NCBI RefSeq assembly: GCF_003614185.1
Contig: NZ_KZ987724.1
Coordinates: 5,508,135-5,572,134 of the forward strand
From: Paenibacillus aceti
GTDB lineage: Bacteria > Bacillota > Bacilli > Paenibacillales > Paenibacillaceae
DNA length: 64,000 bases
Reading direction: 5' to 3'
Shown: in pieces, positions 18,807 to 26,823 of the stretch
Layout of the letters: the number at the start of each line of letters is the position of its first letter
Position numbering within the stretch: position 1 is the first letter of the stretch
Position numbers and translations under genes: made by a program
Notes under the pieces: generated by a model
What the model saw: the letters and a program-made list of their open reading frames with translations, nothing else
Told to the model about the DNA's origin: nothing
Databases searched by the model: none

Positions 18807-19700
18807 TCGAGTAGAAGGGGGCGCCTAGCCCCCAACCTCACACCACTGTACTAGCCCGCTCGTTATACAGCGATTGATGAAATATTCCGCAATAATCAAT
18901 ATTTCTGTCCAACAGAATTAGTAAACTAGTTTTAATTTCGTGCGATGAATCGAACTACAAGCAATTCGCAGTACTTCTTCCTTGCATTTCCCCATTCATA
19001 TGCTTTTGCCCATGAGACACTGTACGCTGTTCTCGGCCGTTCCCACTGTTTCCAGAGACACACATGCGTAATCCTCTTGGACCCATTCAGCCAGTTCTTT
19101 GAAGACTCTTGTGGTATCTAACAATCTATACTATCCACAACATCCTGTTAGATACTGTTTTAGTTCCTTTATCCATATTTATATCGCATTGGACTTTTCC
19201 ATGAGGTTATTTTTTTGATCCTTGTCTTTACTCGATGTATGGATTTTTCGACATCTTAACTTTCGGCTCTTCTTTGTCCCAACTAAACGTGAATCAAAGA
19301 ACTTTCGTTTCCACGGGCGGTCCACTGTACTTTTCGTTTGGTTCACATTGAATTTTAATTTTTGCTCAATTGTGCGAAGAATTCTTCACTCGCTAATTTG
19401 CCTTCCAGGTTCACGCTAGATGATCACAACCGTCCGAATAGAGGATGATTCGGGGTCGAGCTTATTCAAAGTGTGGACTTAACTTGCCCTTACAGTGTTC
19501 TTCCCTTGTAGACCAAGCGAAGGACACACGACATCTCTTGCCCTTCGAAAGTTCCAACCTTCTGAGTACCCTCGCAAATTCAACGTTACCCCAGAAAAGC
19601 CCCTTCAGGTTTATACTTTCACTGTTAACATTCGAAATGTAAGTCTTTCATTCCTATTTCTTATGTTTATCCCTTCTGCAGACTGTTGCAAAGTCTACTA
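18807..19700 (-). mobile_element. Degenerate group II intron, 3' end plus domain I-like sequence
   Basis: Read on the minus strand, the 3' end (18807-18850) carries GTGGTGTGAGG, then a G5/C5 hairpin and CCTACTCGA-like sequence, the usual domain VI end of Bacillales group II introns. Just upstream are the decayed intron-encoded protein and, at about 19,250-19,700, domain I-like sequence with CTGTAAGGGCAAGTTAAGTC and GAACCTGGAAGGCAAATTAGCGAG. Most of the reverse transcriptase is deleted and domain V is shortened, so it cannot splice. The 5' boundary is approximate. Confidence 0.7.
18932..19203 (-). pseudogene. Maturase-domain remnant of a group II intron-encoded protein
   Basis: With frameshifts and one stop, the minus strand reads ELKQYLTG, then RLLDTTRVFKELAEWVQ, RLRMCVWKQWERPRT and SWAKAYEWGNARKKY, the maturase (domain X) and end motifs of group II intron reverse transcriptases. 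The YWRIANSPIL-type ending is mutated. Only about 90 codons remain. Confidence 0.75.
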
Positions 19701-19849
19701 AGCTATGGAACTTGCTAACTTTCTATAGGTTCGATCCTTGAAATTATTGCGTTTGATATCGCCAATAAAGTAACCGTCAAACTCAGCCCACCTTCAACGA
19801 TTTAAACTTCCATGAGAGAATGAAGTAACTAAATCAAGGAGGTTGTCTC

Positions 19850-20185
19850 ATGACGAATAAAGAGCGACGCTATCAAGAATGGGTGGTACGTATTGCCGAA
19901 TATCAAACCAGCGGCCTTACGATGGCAGCGTGGTGTCAAACCCACTCGCTTACGAAAGAAAAACTGAAATATTGGATACGTAAAGCAAAACCAAATGCTA
20001 CGTCACATCCTCTTCCTCATTCTCCTCGCTTTGTGTCCCTTACAACAACCAAAGACATAGAATGCTCTAGTTCTTCACTTGTTGTCCACATTGGAAGAGC
20101 CAAGATTGAACTTCGTGAAGGATTCAATCCACAGCTACTTCGTGAAGTTGTGCAAGCATTGGATGTGGATGACGTCTCATGTTGA
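19850..20185 (+). CDS. tnpA: IS66 accessory protein TnpA
   Basis: 111 residues with the N-terminal helix-turn-helix-like WVVRIAEYQTSGLTMAAWCQ and a KYWIRKAK segment, typical of IS66 OrfA. AAGGAGGTTGTCTC precedes the ATG. It overlaps tnpB by 7 bases. Probably non-functional for transposition since tnpC is deleted. Confidence 0.85.
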   Translation: MTNKERRYQEWVVRIAEYQTSGLTMAAWCQTHSLTKEKLKYWIRKAKPNATSHPLPHSPRFVSLTTTKDIECSSSSLVVHIGRAKIELREGFNPQLLREVVQALDVDDVSC

Positions 20186-20490
20186 CGTTACCCAGCTCCG
20201 TTCAAGTCTATCTAGCTTGTGGATCGACGGATCTACGCAAATCTATCGATGGACTGGATCCCTTTGCACCTTCTTTATTCGCCTTTTGCAATCGCGATCG
20301 CAACAAACTTAAAATTCTGTATTGGGAACACAATGATTTTTGGCTATTCTATCGCCGTCTTGAACGAGGAACGTTTCATTGGCCCAATAAAAACAGTGAA
20401 CCTGTAACCATCACTAGCCGCGAGTTCCGTTGGCTACTTGATGGGCTTTCGCTAAGTCAACGACAAGCTCATCCGAAAGTGACTTCATGA
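20179..20490 (+). CDS. tnpB: IS66 accessory protein TnpB
   Basis: 103 residues with the TnpB core: VYLACGSTDLRKSIDGL, then ILYWEHNDFWLFYRRLERGTF. The C-terminal end is slightly altered (SLSQRQAHPKVTS). It overlaps tnpA, as usual for IS66 operons. Confidence 0.87.
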   Translation: MLTLPSSVQVYLACGSTDLRKSIDGLDPFAPSLFAFCNRDRNKLKILYWEHNDFWLFYRRLERGTFHWPNKNSEPVTITSREFRWLLDGLSLSQRQAHPKVTS

Positions 20491-20631
20491 GGTGAGTACC
20501 GAAACACCATGAGGCATTAAAGGCGCTACCGCCCACAGAGGACAAGAGGCAAACGACAGCTCAGCAGGGCTAGAAATTTTGCAATCAGCTTTTTAATATT
20601 GAATGCGAACTGAAGTGAAGGAGCATCCCCC

Positions 20632-20950
20632 GAAGAGCGTTACACTATCCGCCAGGAGCGAAGTCTCCCGGTATTGGATGCTTATTTGGTATGGCTATGT
20701 CAAGAACGATTGTGATTGGAAGAAAAAACTGGCTCTTCGCAAATACGCCTCGAGGAGCAAAAGCTAGCGCTAAAATTTAATTGAAACAGCGAAAAAGACT
20801 GGACTAAATCCGTTAAAGTATCTCATGTATCTGTTAGAGCAACTTCCGCAGTTGCCAGATCCGAAAGACCCTGAGGCATTGGACAACCTGTTGCCTTGGT
20901 CAGCGTCACTTCCGTTAACTGCAGAGTATTTAAAGCCTAATCTAGCATAG
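20632..20950 (+). pseudogene. IS66 transposase TnpC, C-terminal remnant
   Basis: In shifting frames the sequence reads EERYTIRQERSLPVLDAYLVWL, then ETAKKTGLNPLKYLMYLLEQ, LPWSASLPLTAEYLKPNLA and a stop, the end of the roughly 500-residue IS66 transposase. The catalytic centre upstream is deleted; 20,491-20,631 holds unreadable remnant sequence. Confidence 0.8.
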
Positions 20951-21327
20951 CCCAGCCCTCATCTTGTTGAACAGGTGTGGGCTGTTTGACGCTTACCTAA
21001 TAAAAGTATTATTGTTAATTTTATTCCAATAGGAATATATTTCCTTTTATTGATCTCTATATTATTATATAGTAAAATAAAATATGTAAGAAATGGGTGA
21101 TTTACTGTTGGATAGAATATCATTAACTGGAATGGCATTTTTTTGCTAAACATGGAGTATTTCTAGAAGAACAAACATTAGGACAGCGTTTCGAGATAGA
21201 TGCTGAATTATTATTTGAAATGTTAGATGCGGGAAAGACAGATGACCCTCTTAAAACTATAGATTATGCAGAAGTGTATCGTTGCATTGAGGGTATAGTA
21301 ACTAAGAATGCATATAAGTTAATTGAA

Positions 21328-22912
21328 CCTGAATTTCGAAAGTAACATCGTCTGAAAAACAAGAAAAGGGCTCCAATTCTTTGGTAGAATGGTGTTTGTC
21401 CAGAACATCACCTACAAAGAAAGGAGCACCTTTTAGATGAAGTCTACCACACCCGTCAGCAAAATCAAGACCGAATTTACCTTGCAAAACGCCTCAAATG
21501 TTGGAGGAAGCAAAATCTTTCTGGAATATCTCGAAAAAATCAAGCTCGGTAAGGCTTTGCAGAATTTAAATTGTACCAAGCAAGGCAATTCCCTGTTCCC
21601 TGTTTTCCGCATCCTGCTCTATCTCATTGTCGGCTGGATACTCGGATGCGAACGCCTCTTTCATTTCCGCAGGCTGCAACATGACGCGCTCATCCGGCGG
21701 TTTCTCGGCGGGCGCTGTCCGCATCACACCCTGCTGTATAAGGAACTGGATCGACTCAGCAAGACCCGCCCAACCTTAACGCTGGATTTGCGAAAGCTGA
21801 ATCAGCAGATTATTGCACCCTGTCTGCCTTCTGAACTCATCGTGGACCTAGACTCCACGGTAGAAACGGTATACGGTCACCAAGAGGGGGCGGCAGTCGG
21901 CACGAATCCCCACAAACCCGGACGTAAAAGTTACCATCCGCTGATGGCGTTTGAGGGCCAGTCGCGCCTGTGCCTGAATGCAGTACTGCGTGCTGGGAAT
22001 ACGCACGCTTCCACCGATGCAGCCGCCTTCCTCCGTCAGATCTTTGAGTTGCTTGGTGACCGTCCGGTAAAGTACGCCCGGTTTGACAAGGGATTTGGCG
22101 GCGAAGACTTCTACAGCCTATGGGAAGCCAAGCGAATCGGGTATGTCGGGAAATTGAAATGGACGCAGCGACTTCAGGCCGAAGTAGGGCGATGCCGCTA
22201 CTGGAAGCGGTTTGTCGATGAGGATTGGGTCATCGAGGGGATCACCCTGATCTACCAAGCCACCTCATGGAAGAAACCGCGCCGCGTTGTGGTGATTCGT
22301 AAAGCGCAGGTGTTTGACGGCGATCAAGCTCGGCTTCTCCTCGATACGGACTGGCATTACGAAGCGATCGTCACCAATCTCGAGTGGGAGCCGATCGACC
22401 TTTGGCGCTTTTACAACCAGCGTTGCTGCATGGAGAACTATATCAAAGAAGCCAAACGCGGCTTTTCCATCGATCGAATCGCTACCGGTGACTTTACCGC
22501 TAATGAAATCGACCTGCTCATCAAGCTGCTCGCCTACAATCTCTACGAGAGATTCAAGCGAGACTGTTGCGAACCGGTCCATCAAGGGTATACGATTGCC
22601 CGGTTCCGTCTAGAGTTTTTCCACTGTGCAGCTACGATGATTCAGCATAGCCGACAAGTCGTTCTGAAACTGGCTAAAGATTTCGCGAACCGCTGCGCCT
22701 GGCAACGTATCGCCGCCAAAGTCGCTGCCTTAGAATGACGTTTACCACAAATTAACATGGAAACCGTTTAGCCCTGTCTTATGGGGAGGGGGAAAGACTA
22801 CCCTCTTTTCAGAATCGTCGCGTAATCCACTGGGTATTTCCCTGTTTATTACAGTTGTTGCCTACTAATCCTGCTACAAACTGGCCACCATTATGGGCTT
22901 TCGAAATTCAGG
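21328..22912 (+). mobile_element. IS1380-family element inserted in folB
   Basis: Perfect 15-base terminal inverted repeat CCTGAATTTCGAAAG at both ends and a 5-base direct duplication TTGAA (21323-21327 and 22913-22917). Element length 1585 bases with one intact transposase. The reconstructed empty site reads through folB, so both boundaries are certain. More GC-rich than the island around it. Confidence 0.95.
21437..22738 (+). CDS. IS1380-family DDE transposase
   Basis: 433 residues. Family signatures are VDLDSTVETVYGHQEGA (first Asp), GRKSYHPLMAF, RFDKGFGGEDFYS (second Asp) and MENYIKEAKRGF (Glu). AAAGGAGCACC lies before the ATG. Complete frame, intact ends and exact duplication suggest a recent, possibly still active insertion. 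Confidence 0.93.
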   Translation: MKSTTPVSKIKTEFTLQNASNVGGSKIFLEYLEKIKLGKALQNLNCTKQGNSLFPVFRILLYLIVGWILGCERLFHFRRLQHDALIRRFLGGRCPHHTLLYKELDRLSKTRPTLTLDLRKLNQQIIAPCLPSELIVDLDSTVETVYGHQEGAAVGTNPHKPGRKSYHPLMAFEGQSRLCLNAVLRAGNTHASTDAAAFLRQIFELLGDRPVKYARFDKGFGGEDFYSLWEAKRIGYVGKLKWTQRLQAEVGRCRYWKRFVDEDWVIEGITLIYQATSWKKPRRVVVIRKAQVFDGDQARLLLDTDWHYEAIVTNLEWEPIDLWRFYNQRCCMENYIKEAKRGFSIDRIATGDFTANEIDLLIKLLAYNLYERFKRDCCEPVHQGYTIARFRLEFFHCAATMIQHSRQVVLKLAKDFANRCAWQRIAAKVAALE

Positions 22913-23071
22913 TTGAAACACTTGCTCATGAAATAGCTAACTCAATATTGGAGAAATACGGTCTAGTTAAAGGAGTAGTTTTAACAGTTTCAAAGCCAAG
23001 TGCCCCAATACCAGGCATTTTCAATAATGTGAGTGTCACGCTTACTAGAGAGAGAAGCTTAATGAGGGGAT

Positions 23072-23866
23072 GTGAGAACGATTAGAAAGACGATCATCAT
23101 GGGGATATTAAATCTCACTCCAGACTCTTTCTCAGATGGTGGCGCTTACTATAATGTGGATCTTGCATTAGAACGCGCAAATACAATGATACTTCAAGGT
23201 GCAGATATTATAGATGTTGGGGGAGAAAGTACCCGTCCAGGAGCTGAAAAAGTTCACTCGGACGAAGAGTGGGAGCGGTTAAGAGATGTTCTGACCCAGT
23301 TCAGAAAAGATAAAAGAATTACGGTTTCTGTTGATACGTATAAATCAAGCGTTGCAAGTAAGGCAATAAGTGCGGGTGTTCGTATTATTAATGACGTTTG
23401 GGGCGGTATGAAGGACCCGGAAATGATCCCTTTAATAGCAAGTTCAGATTGTAAATACATTTGGACTTATAATAATGAAACACCAATTTTTAACAATGTT
23501 ATAGATGATTTAAATCAATGGACTGAAAGGATAATTATTGAGTGCTCCAAAAGGGGAATGGATTCAGACCGTTTATGGATAGACCCAGGAATAGGATTTA
23601 ACAAATCTCATGTTCAGAACATGCAGATTCTTGCTGGCTTGCAAAATTACTGTTCAAACTTTAAGGATTACAACGTTGTTTTAGGAACAAGTAGAAAAAG
23701 TGTTATCGGTAATATCCTAAAAGTGCCCCCATCTGATCGGTTGGAAGGTTCCCTTTGTACAGTTGCATTAGGTGTATCAGCAGGAGTTTCTGTTGTTCGT
23801 GTACATGATGTTCTTCAAACAAAAAGGACTTGCGAAATGACTGAAGCAATATTAGCTTATAGTTGA
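23072..23866 (+). CDS. folP: Dihydropteroate synthase
   Basis: Joins 6-hydroxymethyl-dihydropterin diphosphate and p-aminobenzoate to dihydropteroate. The 264 residues carry GILNLTPDSFSDGG, DVGGESTRPGA, SVDTYK, IINDVWGG, DPGIGFNKS, GTSRKS and VRVHDV. The usual MHM/MHN segment after the fourth strand is replaced by IWTYNNETP, and the usual NDVSGG serine is Trp, so the pocket may differ. The sulfonamide-contact loop GESTRPGA is canonical. GTG at 23072 overlaps the end of folB. Confidence 0.93.
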   Translation: MRTIRKTIIMGILNLTPDSFSDGGAYYNVDLALERANTMILQGADIIDVGGESTRPGAEKVHSDEEWERLRDVLTQFRKDKRITVSVDTYKSSVASKAISAGVRIINDVWGGMKDPEMIPLIASSDCKYIWTYNNETPIFNNVIDDLNQWTERIIIECSKRGMDSDRLWIDPGIGFNKSHVQNMQILAGLQNYCSNFKDYNVVLGTSRKSVIGNILKVPPSDRLEGSLCTVALGVSAGVSVVRVHDVLQTKRTCEMTEAILAYS

Positions 23867-23888
23867 TTTTAAGGTTAGGGGCGATTAT

Positions 23889-24383
23889 ATGATTGCTGAA
23901 TTTAAAGGAGTGCTTCCAGGACAAGAAATTTTTTTTACCACTCAAGAAGAACTATACTCTGAACCAGATTGTGCACTAATATTTGCTTTTTATAATAGAC
24001 AGATTATATTTACTCACCATAAAAAAAGGGGGTGGGAGCTTCCGGGAGGGAAACGAGAAAAAAACGAATGCATAATTCAAGCCGCATTACGTGAACTACT
24101 TGAGGAAACAGGAGCAGAAGCAAAGGGGATTGAAACTATTGCACAATATAAAATTTGTGAATTTAATGAGTTGGTATTCACAAAAAATATATTTATTGCA
24201 GATATCAGTAGGATTCATGAAAGAAAGGAAATATATGAGACTGATAAAATCATGTTAATGAAAATCCCCCCTGAACCTACTGAGATAATGAATGACAGGA
24301 GTTATAGTTTGTTATTAAAAGATAAGGTCTATGAATTAGCATTATCAATTTGTCAAAATCACAGGTTTTTAAATAAAAAATAA
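23889..24383 (+). CDS. Nudix hydrolase, candidate dihydroneopterin-triphosphate pyrophosphatase
   Basis: 164 residues with a perfect Nudix box (GKREKNECIIQAALRELLEETGA), closest in feel to the YtkD/NudB-size enzymes. By known chemistry, folate synthesis needs a Nudix enzyme to remove pyrophosphate from dihydroneopterin triphosphate after FolE. Its place between folP and the radical SAM gene in a folate-type operon makes that role likely, but substrate specificity cannot be read from the box. The ATG follows TTAGGGGCGATTAT. Confidence 0.85.
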   Translation: MIAEFKGVLPGQEIFFTTQEELYSEPDCALIFAFYNRQIIFTHHKKRGWELPGGKREKNECIIQAALRELLEETGAEAKGIETIAQYKICEFNELVFTKNIFIADISRIHERKEIYETDKIMLMKIPPEPTEIMNDRSYSLLLKDKVYELALSICQNHRFLNKK

Positions 24384-24411
24384 AAATATTAAATATATTG
24401 AGGTGCTATAT

Positions 24412-25407
24412 TTGGAACTTAATACAAATAATGAAAAACTTATTTATACACTTAGAAACAAAGTTTTGAAGAAAGATGAAAAAAGAATCCTAATCGCTAG
24501 CCTGAATGATTCCAAAGAAAATGAAGATAATTATACTCGATTGAATTGCAAAGGATACGGGAGAGTCAGAGTCTTTAAAAATTTTTCTATTCATTTCAGT
24601 TTGGAAAACCAACAGACTCGGAAACCGTTATTTAGAGGTCATCCACCAGTTGAAGAGTTACGTACACAAGTTTTTCAACTTGCAGCTTGTAATTGGCGTT
24701 GTTGGTACTGCTTTGTTGATTTTGAACTATTAGCGGGAAATCCTAAATACGGTTCTTTTTTTACCACGGATGAATTAATTGATATGTACTTAAGCGAACC
24801 TAATTATCCAGATGTTCTTGACTTATCAGGTGGACAGCCTGATATCGTTCCAGAGTGGTGTTTGTGGACAATGCAATCGTTGGAACGTCGGAACATGAAA
24901 GGGAAAATTTATGTCTGGATGGATGATAATTTAGGGACTGAAACATTATGGGAGGTGCTTACTCCAGAAGAAATAGAATATATGGCAACGTTCCCTAATC
25001 ACTCTAGAGCATGCTGTTTTAAGGGATATGATGACGTTTCATTTAAGTTTAATACAGCGGAGAGGCATCTTGATTTTAGTACACAGTTTAATATATTCAA
25101 TAGATTACATAAAGATGGATTTGATCTTTACGCCTATGTTACATTGACTAGTCCAAAAGGAAATGTTACCCGAAAAAAAATATCTGATTTTATAGATCAG
25201 TTACAAAAAATCCATCATAATGTACCCTTAAGAACAATTCCTTTAGAAATTCAACCATTTACAGCGATGTTATCTCGTAAAAATGATGTACAAACTGAGT
25301 CATTAGTAGAACAAGAAAAAGCCTACTATTATTGGTGGGAAGAGATGACGAAGAGATTCTCTAGTAGTGACTTGGAAAAACCATATGATCAAATTTCTTT
25401 ATTGTAA
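24412..25407 (+). CDS. Radical SAM protein of unknown reaction
   Basis: 331 residues. CNWRCWYC at about 93-100 gives the CxxxCxxC iron-sulfur ligand set, and LDLSGGQPD at about 135-145 resembles the SAM-binding GGEP motif. Further cysteines are scattered (RACCFKG), without a clear SPASM or twitch domain. TTG at 24412 lies 8 bases after GAGG; the GTG at 24403 overlaps that site. In this operon a modification of the pterin, the PABA ring or an attached amino acid is plausible. A methyltransferase of the methanopterin type is one idea; I cannot assign a reaction. Confidence 0.8.
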   Translation: MELNTNNEKLIYTLRNKVLKKDEKRILIASLNDSKENEDNYTRLNCKGYGRVRVFKNFSIHFSLENQQTRKPLFRGHPPVEELRTQVFQLAACNWRCWYCFVDFELLAGNPKYGSFFTTDELIDMYLSEPNYPDVLDLSGGQPDIVPEWCLWTMQSLERRNMKGKIYVWMDDNLGTETLWEVLTPEEIEYMATFPNHSRACCFKGYDDVSFKFNTAERHLDFSTQFNIFNRLHKDGFDLYAYVTLTSPKGNVTRKKISDFIDQLQKIHHNVPLRTIPLEIQPFTAMLSRKNDVQTESLVEQEKAYYYWWEEMTKRFSSSDLEKPYDQISLL

Positions 25408-25453
25408 GAGGACTTATCTCTTTAAATAAAATTAAAGTATAAGGGGGGGTTAT

Positions 25454-26749
25454 ATGTCGTATAAATCAATTTTAAATTACATTTCATTATTCAATCGAAA
25501 CGACAAAAAACAAAATCTGCAATATATGCAAAAATTACTGGAAGAAATGGGTGATCCACATAAATATATCAAATATATTCATGTAGCTGGTACTAATGGA
25601 AAAGGTTCTGTAGTGAGTTATATTGGTAGTGTTTTAGCAGAGTCTGGTTATATCACGGGGATATACACCTCTCCTCATATTGAACGTTGGACTGAAAGGT
25701 TTAAAATAGGGAATCAAGAAATAAGTGAAGAAGAATTCATAGCTGTCGCCGAACTAGTAAAGCAGAAAGTTATTGAGCTTATGCAAAGTGGTGCAGGAGA
25801 ACCCACAATGTTTGAGTTTCTTACAGCAATGGCTTTTCAATTTTTCAAAGATAAAAATTGTGACTTTGTTGTCCTTGAAACTGGCATGGGGGGAGAAGTT
25901 GATCCTACCAATATTGTAGAATCAACAATAGTATCAGTTATTACTAAAATTAGTTTAGACCATAATAGTTATCTTGGAGATACCATCGAGAATGTGGCTG
26001 CTAAAAAGGCAGGAATAATAAAACAGGGTATTAAGACAGTATTATATCCCCAGGATATCTCGGTAGAAAAAGTTGTTGAGAAAGTTGCTAGTAGACTTAA
26101 ATCTAGAGTTCACAAACCGAACTTCGATCAAATTATTGTTAATGAGAAATATATTGATAAACAAATATTCTCGTATAAAAACTATCAGAATATAGAGGTC
26201 TCTTTACTAGGTAAACATCAGATTGAAAATGCTGTTGTAGCTTTAGAAACTTTAGAACTATTGAATAACATGGGTATAGATATTTCTGAGGAGAACATAA
26301 AAAAAGGTATTTCGAAAGTTAGTTGGCCTGGAAGAACAGAAGTTTTAAATACAGATCCTCTTTTTATACTTGATGGAGCACATAATCTAGACGGAATTAA
26401 GGTTCTAATTAATTCATTGAAGGAATACTTCCCTGATAAAAAACTAATATGCATATATGCCGGTTTAGAGGGGAAAGACAATAATGAAATGATAAAACTA
26501 GTTTCTCAAGAAGCACAAGTAATCTACTTTATCGATCATAATCATCCTCGAGCAATACCATCAAAAGAATTACTACAAACTGGTTTGAAATATTCCCAAA
26601 ATGTAAAAGCATGTAACTCTATTGAAGAAGCTATAAAGGAAAGTATATCCGGCATAGGTCCGGATAGTTATGTTTGTGTCGCTGGCTCAGTTTTTTATAT
26701 TAAAGAGTTTAGGGATTACTTTTCTAAAAAATATACTGAAACACTGTAA
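25454..26749 (+). CDS. FolC-like amino-acid ligase, copy 1
   Basis: 431 residues of the Mur/FolC ligase fold. HVAGTNGKGSV (P-loop, 46-52), TSPHIERWTER (pterin-side loop), LETGMGGEVDPTNI (141-154), SLDH (167-170), KAGIIK with the lysine expected to be carbamylated, and LDGAHNLDG in the C-terminal domain. Canonical FolC has GGRxDATN; here Arg is Glu and Ala is Pro. FolC adds glutamate to dihydropteroate or folate; the changed motif may alter the acceptor or amino acid. Strong AAGGGGGGG ribosome site. About half identical by eye to copy 2. Confidence 0.88.
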   Translation: MSYKSILNYISLFNRNDKKQNLQYMQKLLEEMGDPHKYIKYIHVAGTNGKGSVVSYIGSVLAESGYITGIYTSPHIERWTERFKIGNQEISEEEFIAVAELVKQKVIELMQSGAGEPTMFEFLTAMAFQFFKDKNCDFVVLETGMGGEVDPTNIVESTIVSVITKISLDHNSYLGDTIENVAAKKAGIIKQGIKTVLYPQDISVEKVVEKVASRLKSRVHKPNFDQIIVNEKYIDKQIFSYKNYQNIEVSLLGKHQIENAVVALETLELLNNMGIDISEENIKKGISKVSWPGRTEVLNTDPLFILDGAHNLDGIKVLINSLKEYFPDKKLICIYAGLEGKDNNEMIKLVSQEAQVIYFIDHNHPRAIPSKELLQTGLKYSQNVKACNSIEEAIKESISGIGPDSYVCVAGSVFYIKEFRDYFSKKYTETL

Positions 26750-26823
26750 TTTTTAAGTGAGGTTGATGAACCCTGACACGTGCACACTCCTCGGGTTACT
26801 ATGGTGTAAGCTCTGCCAATCGA

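Larger units (their letters stand above)
19770..20996 (+). mobile_element. IS66-family element with internal deletion
   Basis: Terminal inverted repeats: GTAACCGTCAAACTCAGCCCA at the left (from 19770) against GTAAGCGTCAAACAGCCCA read inward from 20996. Flanking 8-base copies CCAATAAA (19762-19769) and CTAATAAA (20997-21004) differ at one base, as expected for an old IS66 target duplication. Inside are tnpA and tnpB complete and only the C-terminal part of tnpC. Confidence 0.88.
21108..23085 (+). pseudogene. folB: Dihydroneopterin aldolase gene, frameshifted and split by IS1380 element
   Basis: FolB converts 7,8-dihydroneopterin to 6-hydroxymethyl-dihydropterin. Starting at TTG 21108, the gene reads LDRISLTGMAFF, then needs one T removed from a run of seven (about 21,133-21,139) to continue AKHGVFLEEQTLGQRFEIDAEL and on to TKNAYKLIE. 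An IS1380 element with TTGAA duplication follows. After the element the frame resumes as TLAHEIANSILEKYG and ends VSVTLTRERSLMRGCEND. Excising the IS and one TTGAA restores the frame exactly. The end overlaps the folP start. Two independent lesions suggest real inactivation, unless the T-run reflects slippage or a read error. Confidence 0.93.

Noticed and set aside
18800-19750. Possible rRNA operon spacer or tRNA region
   Set aside because: The conserved-looking minus-strand sequence is explained by group II intron domains and maturase fragments; no rRNA or tRNA landmarks were found.
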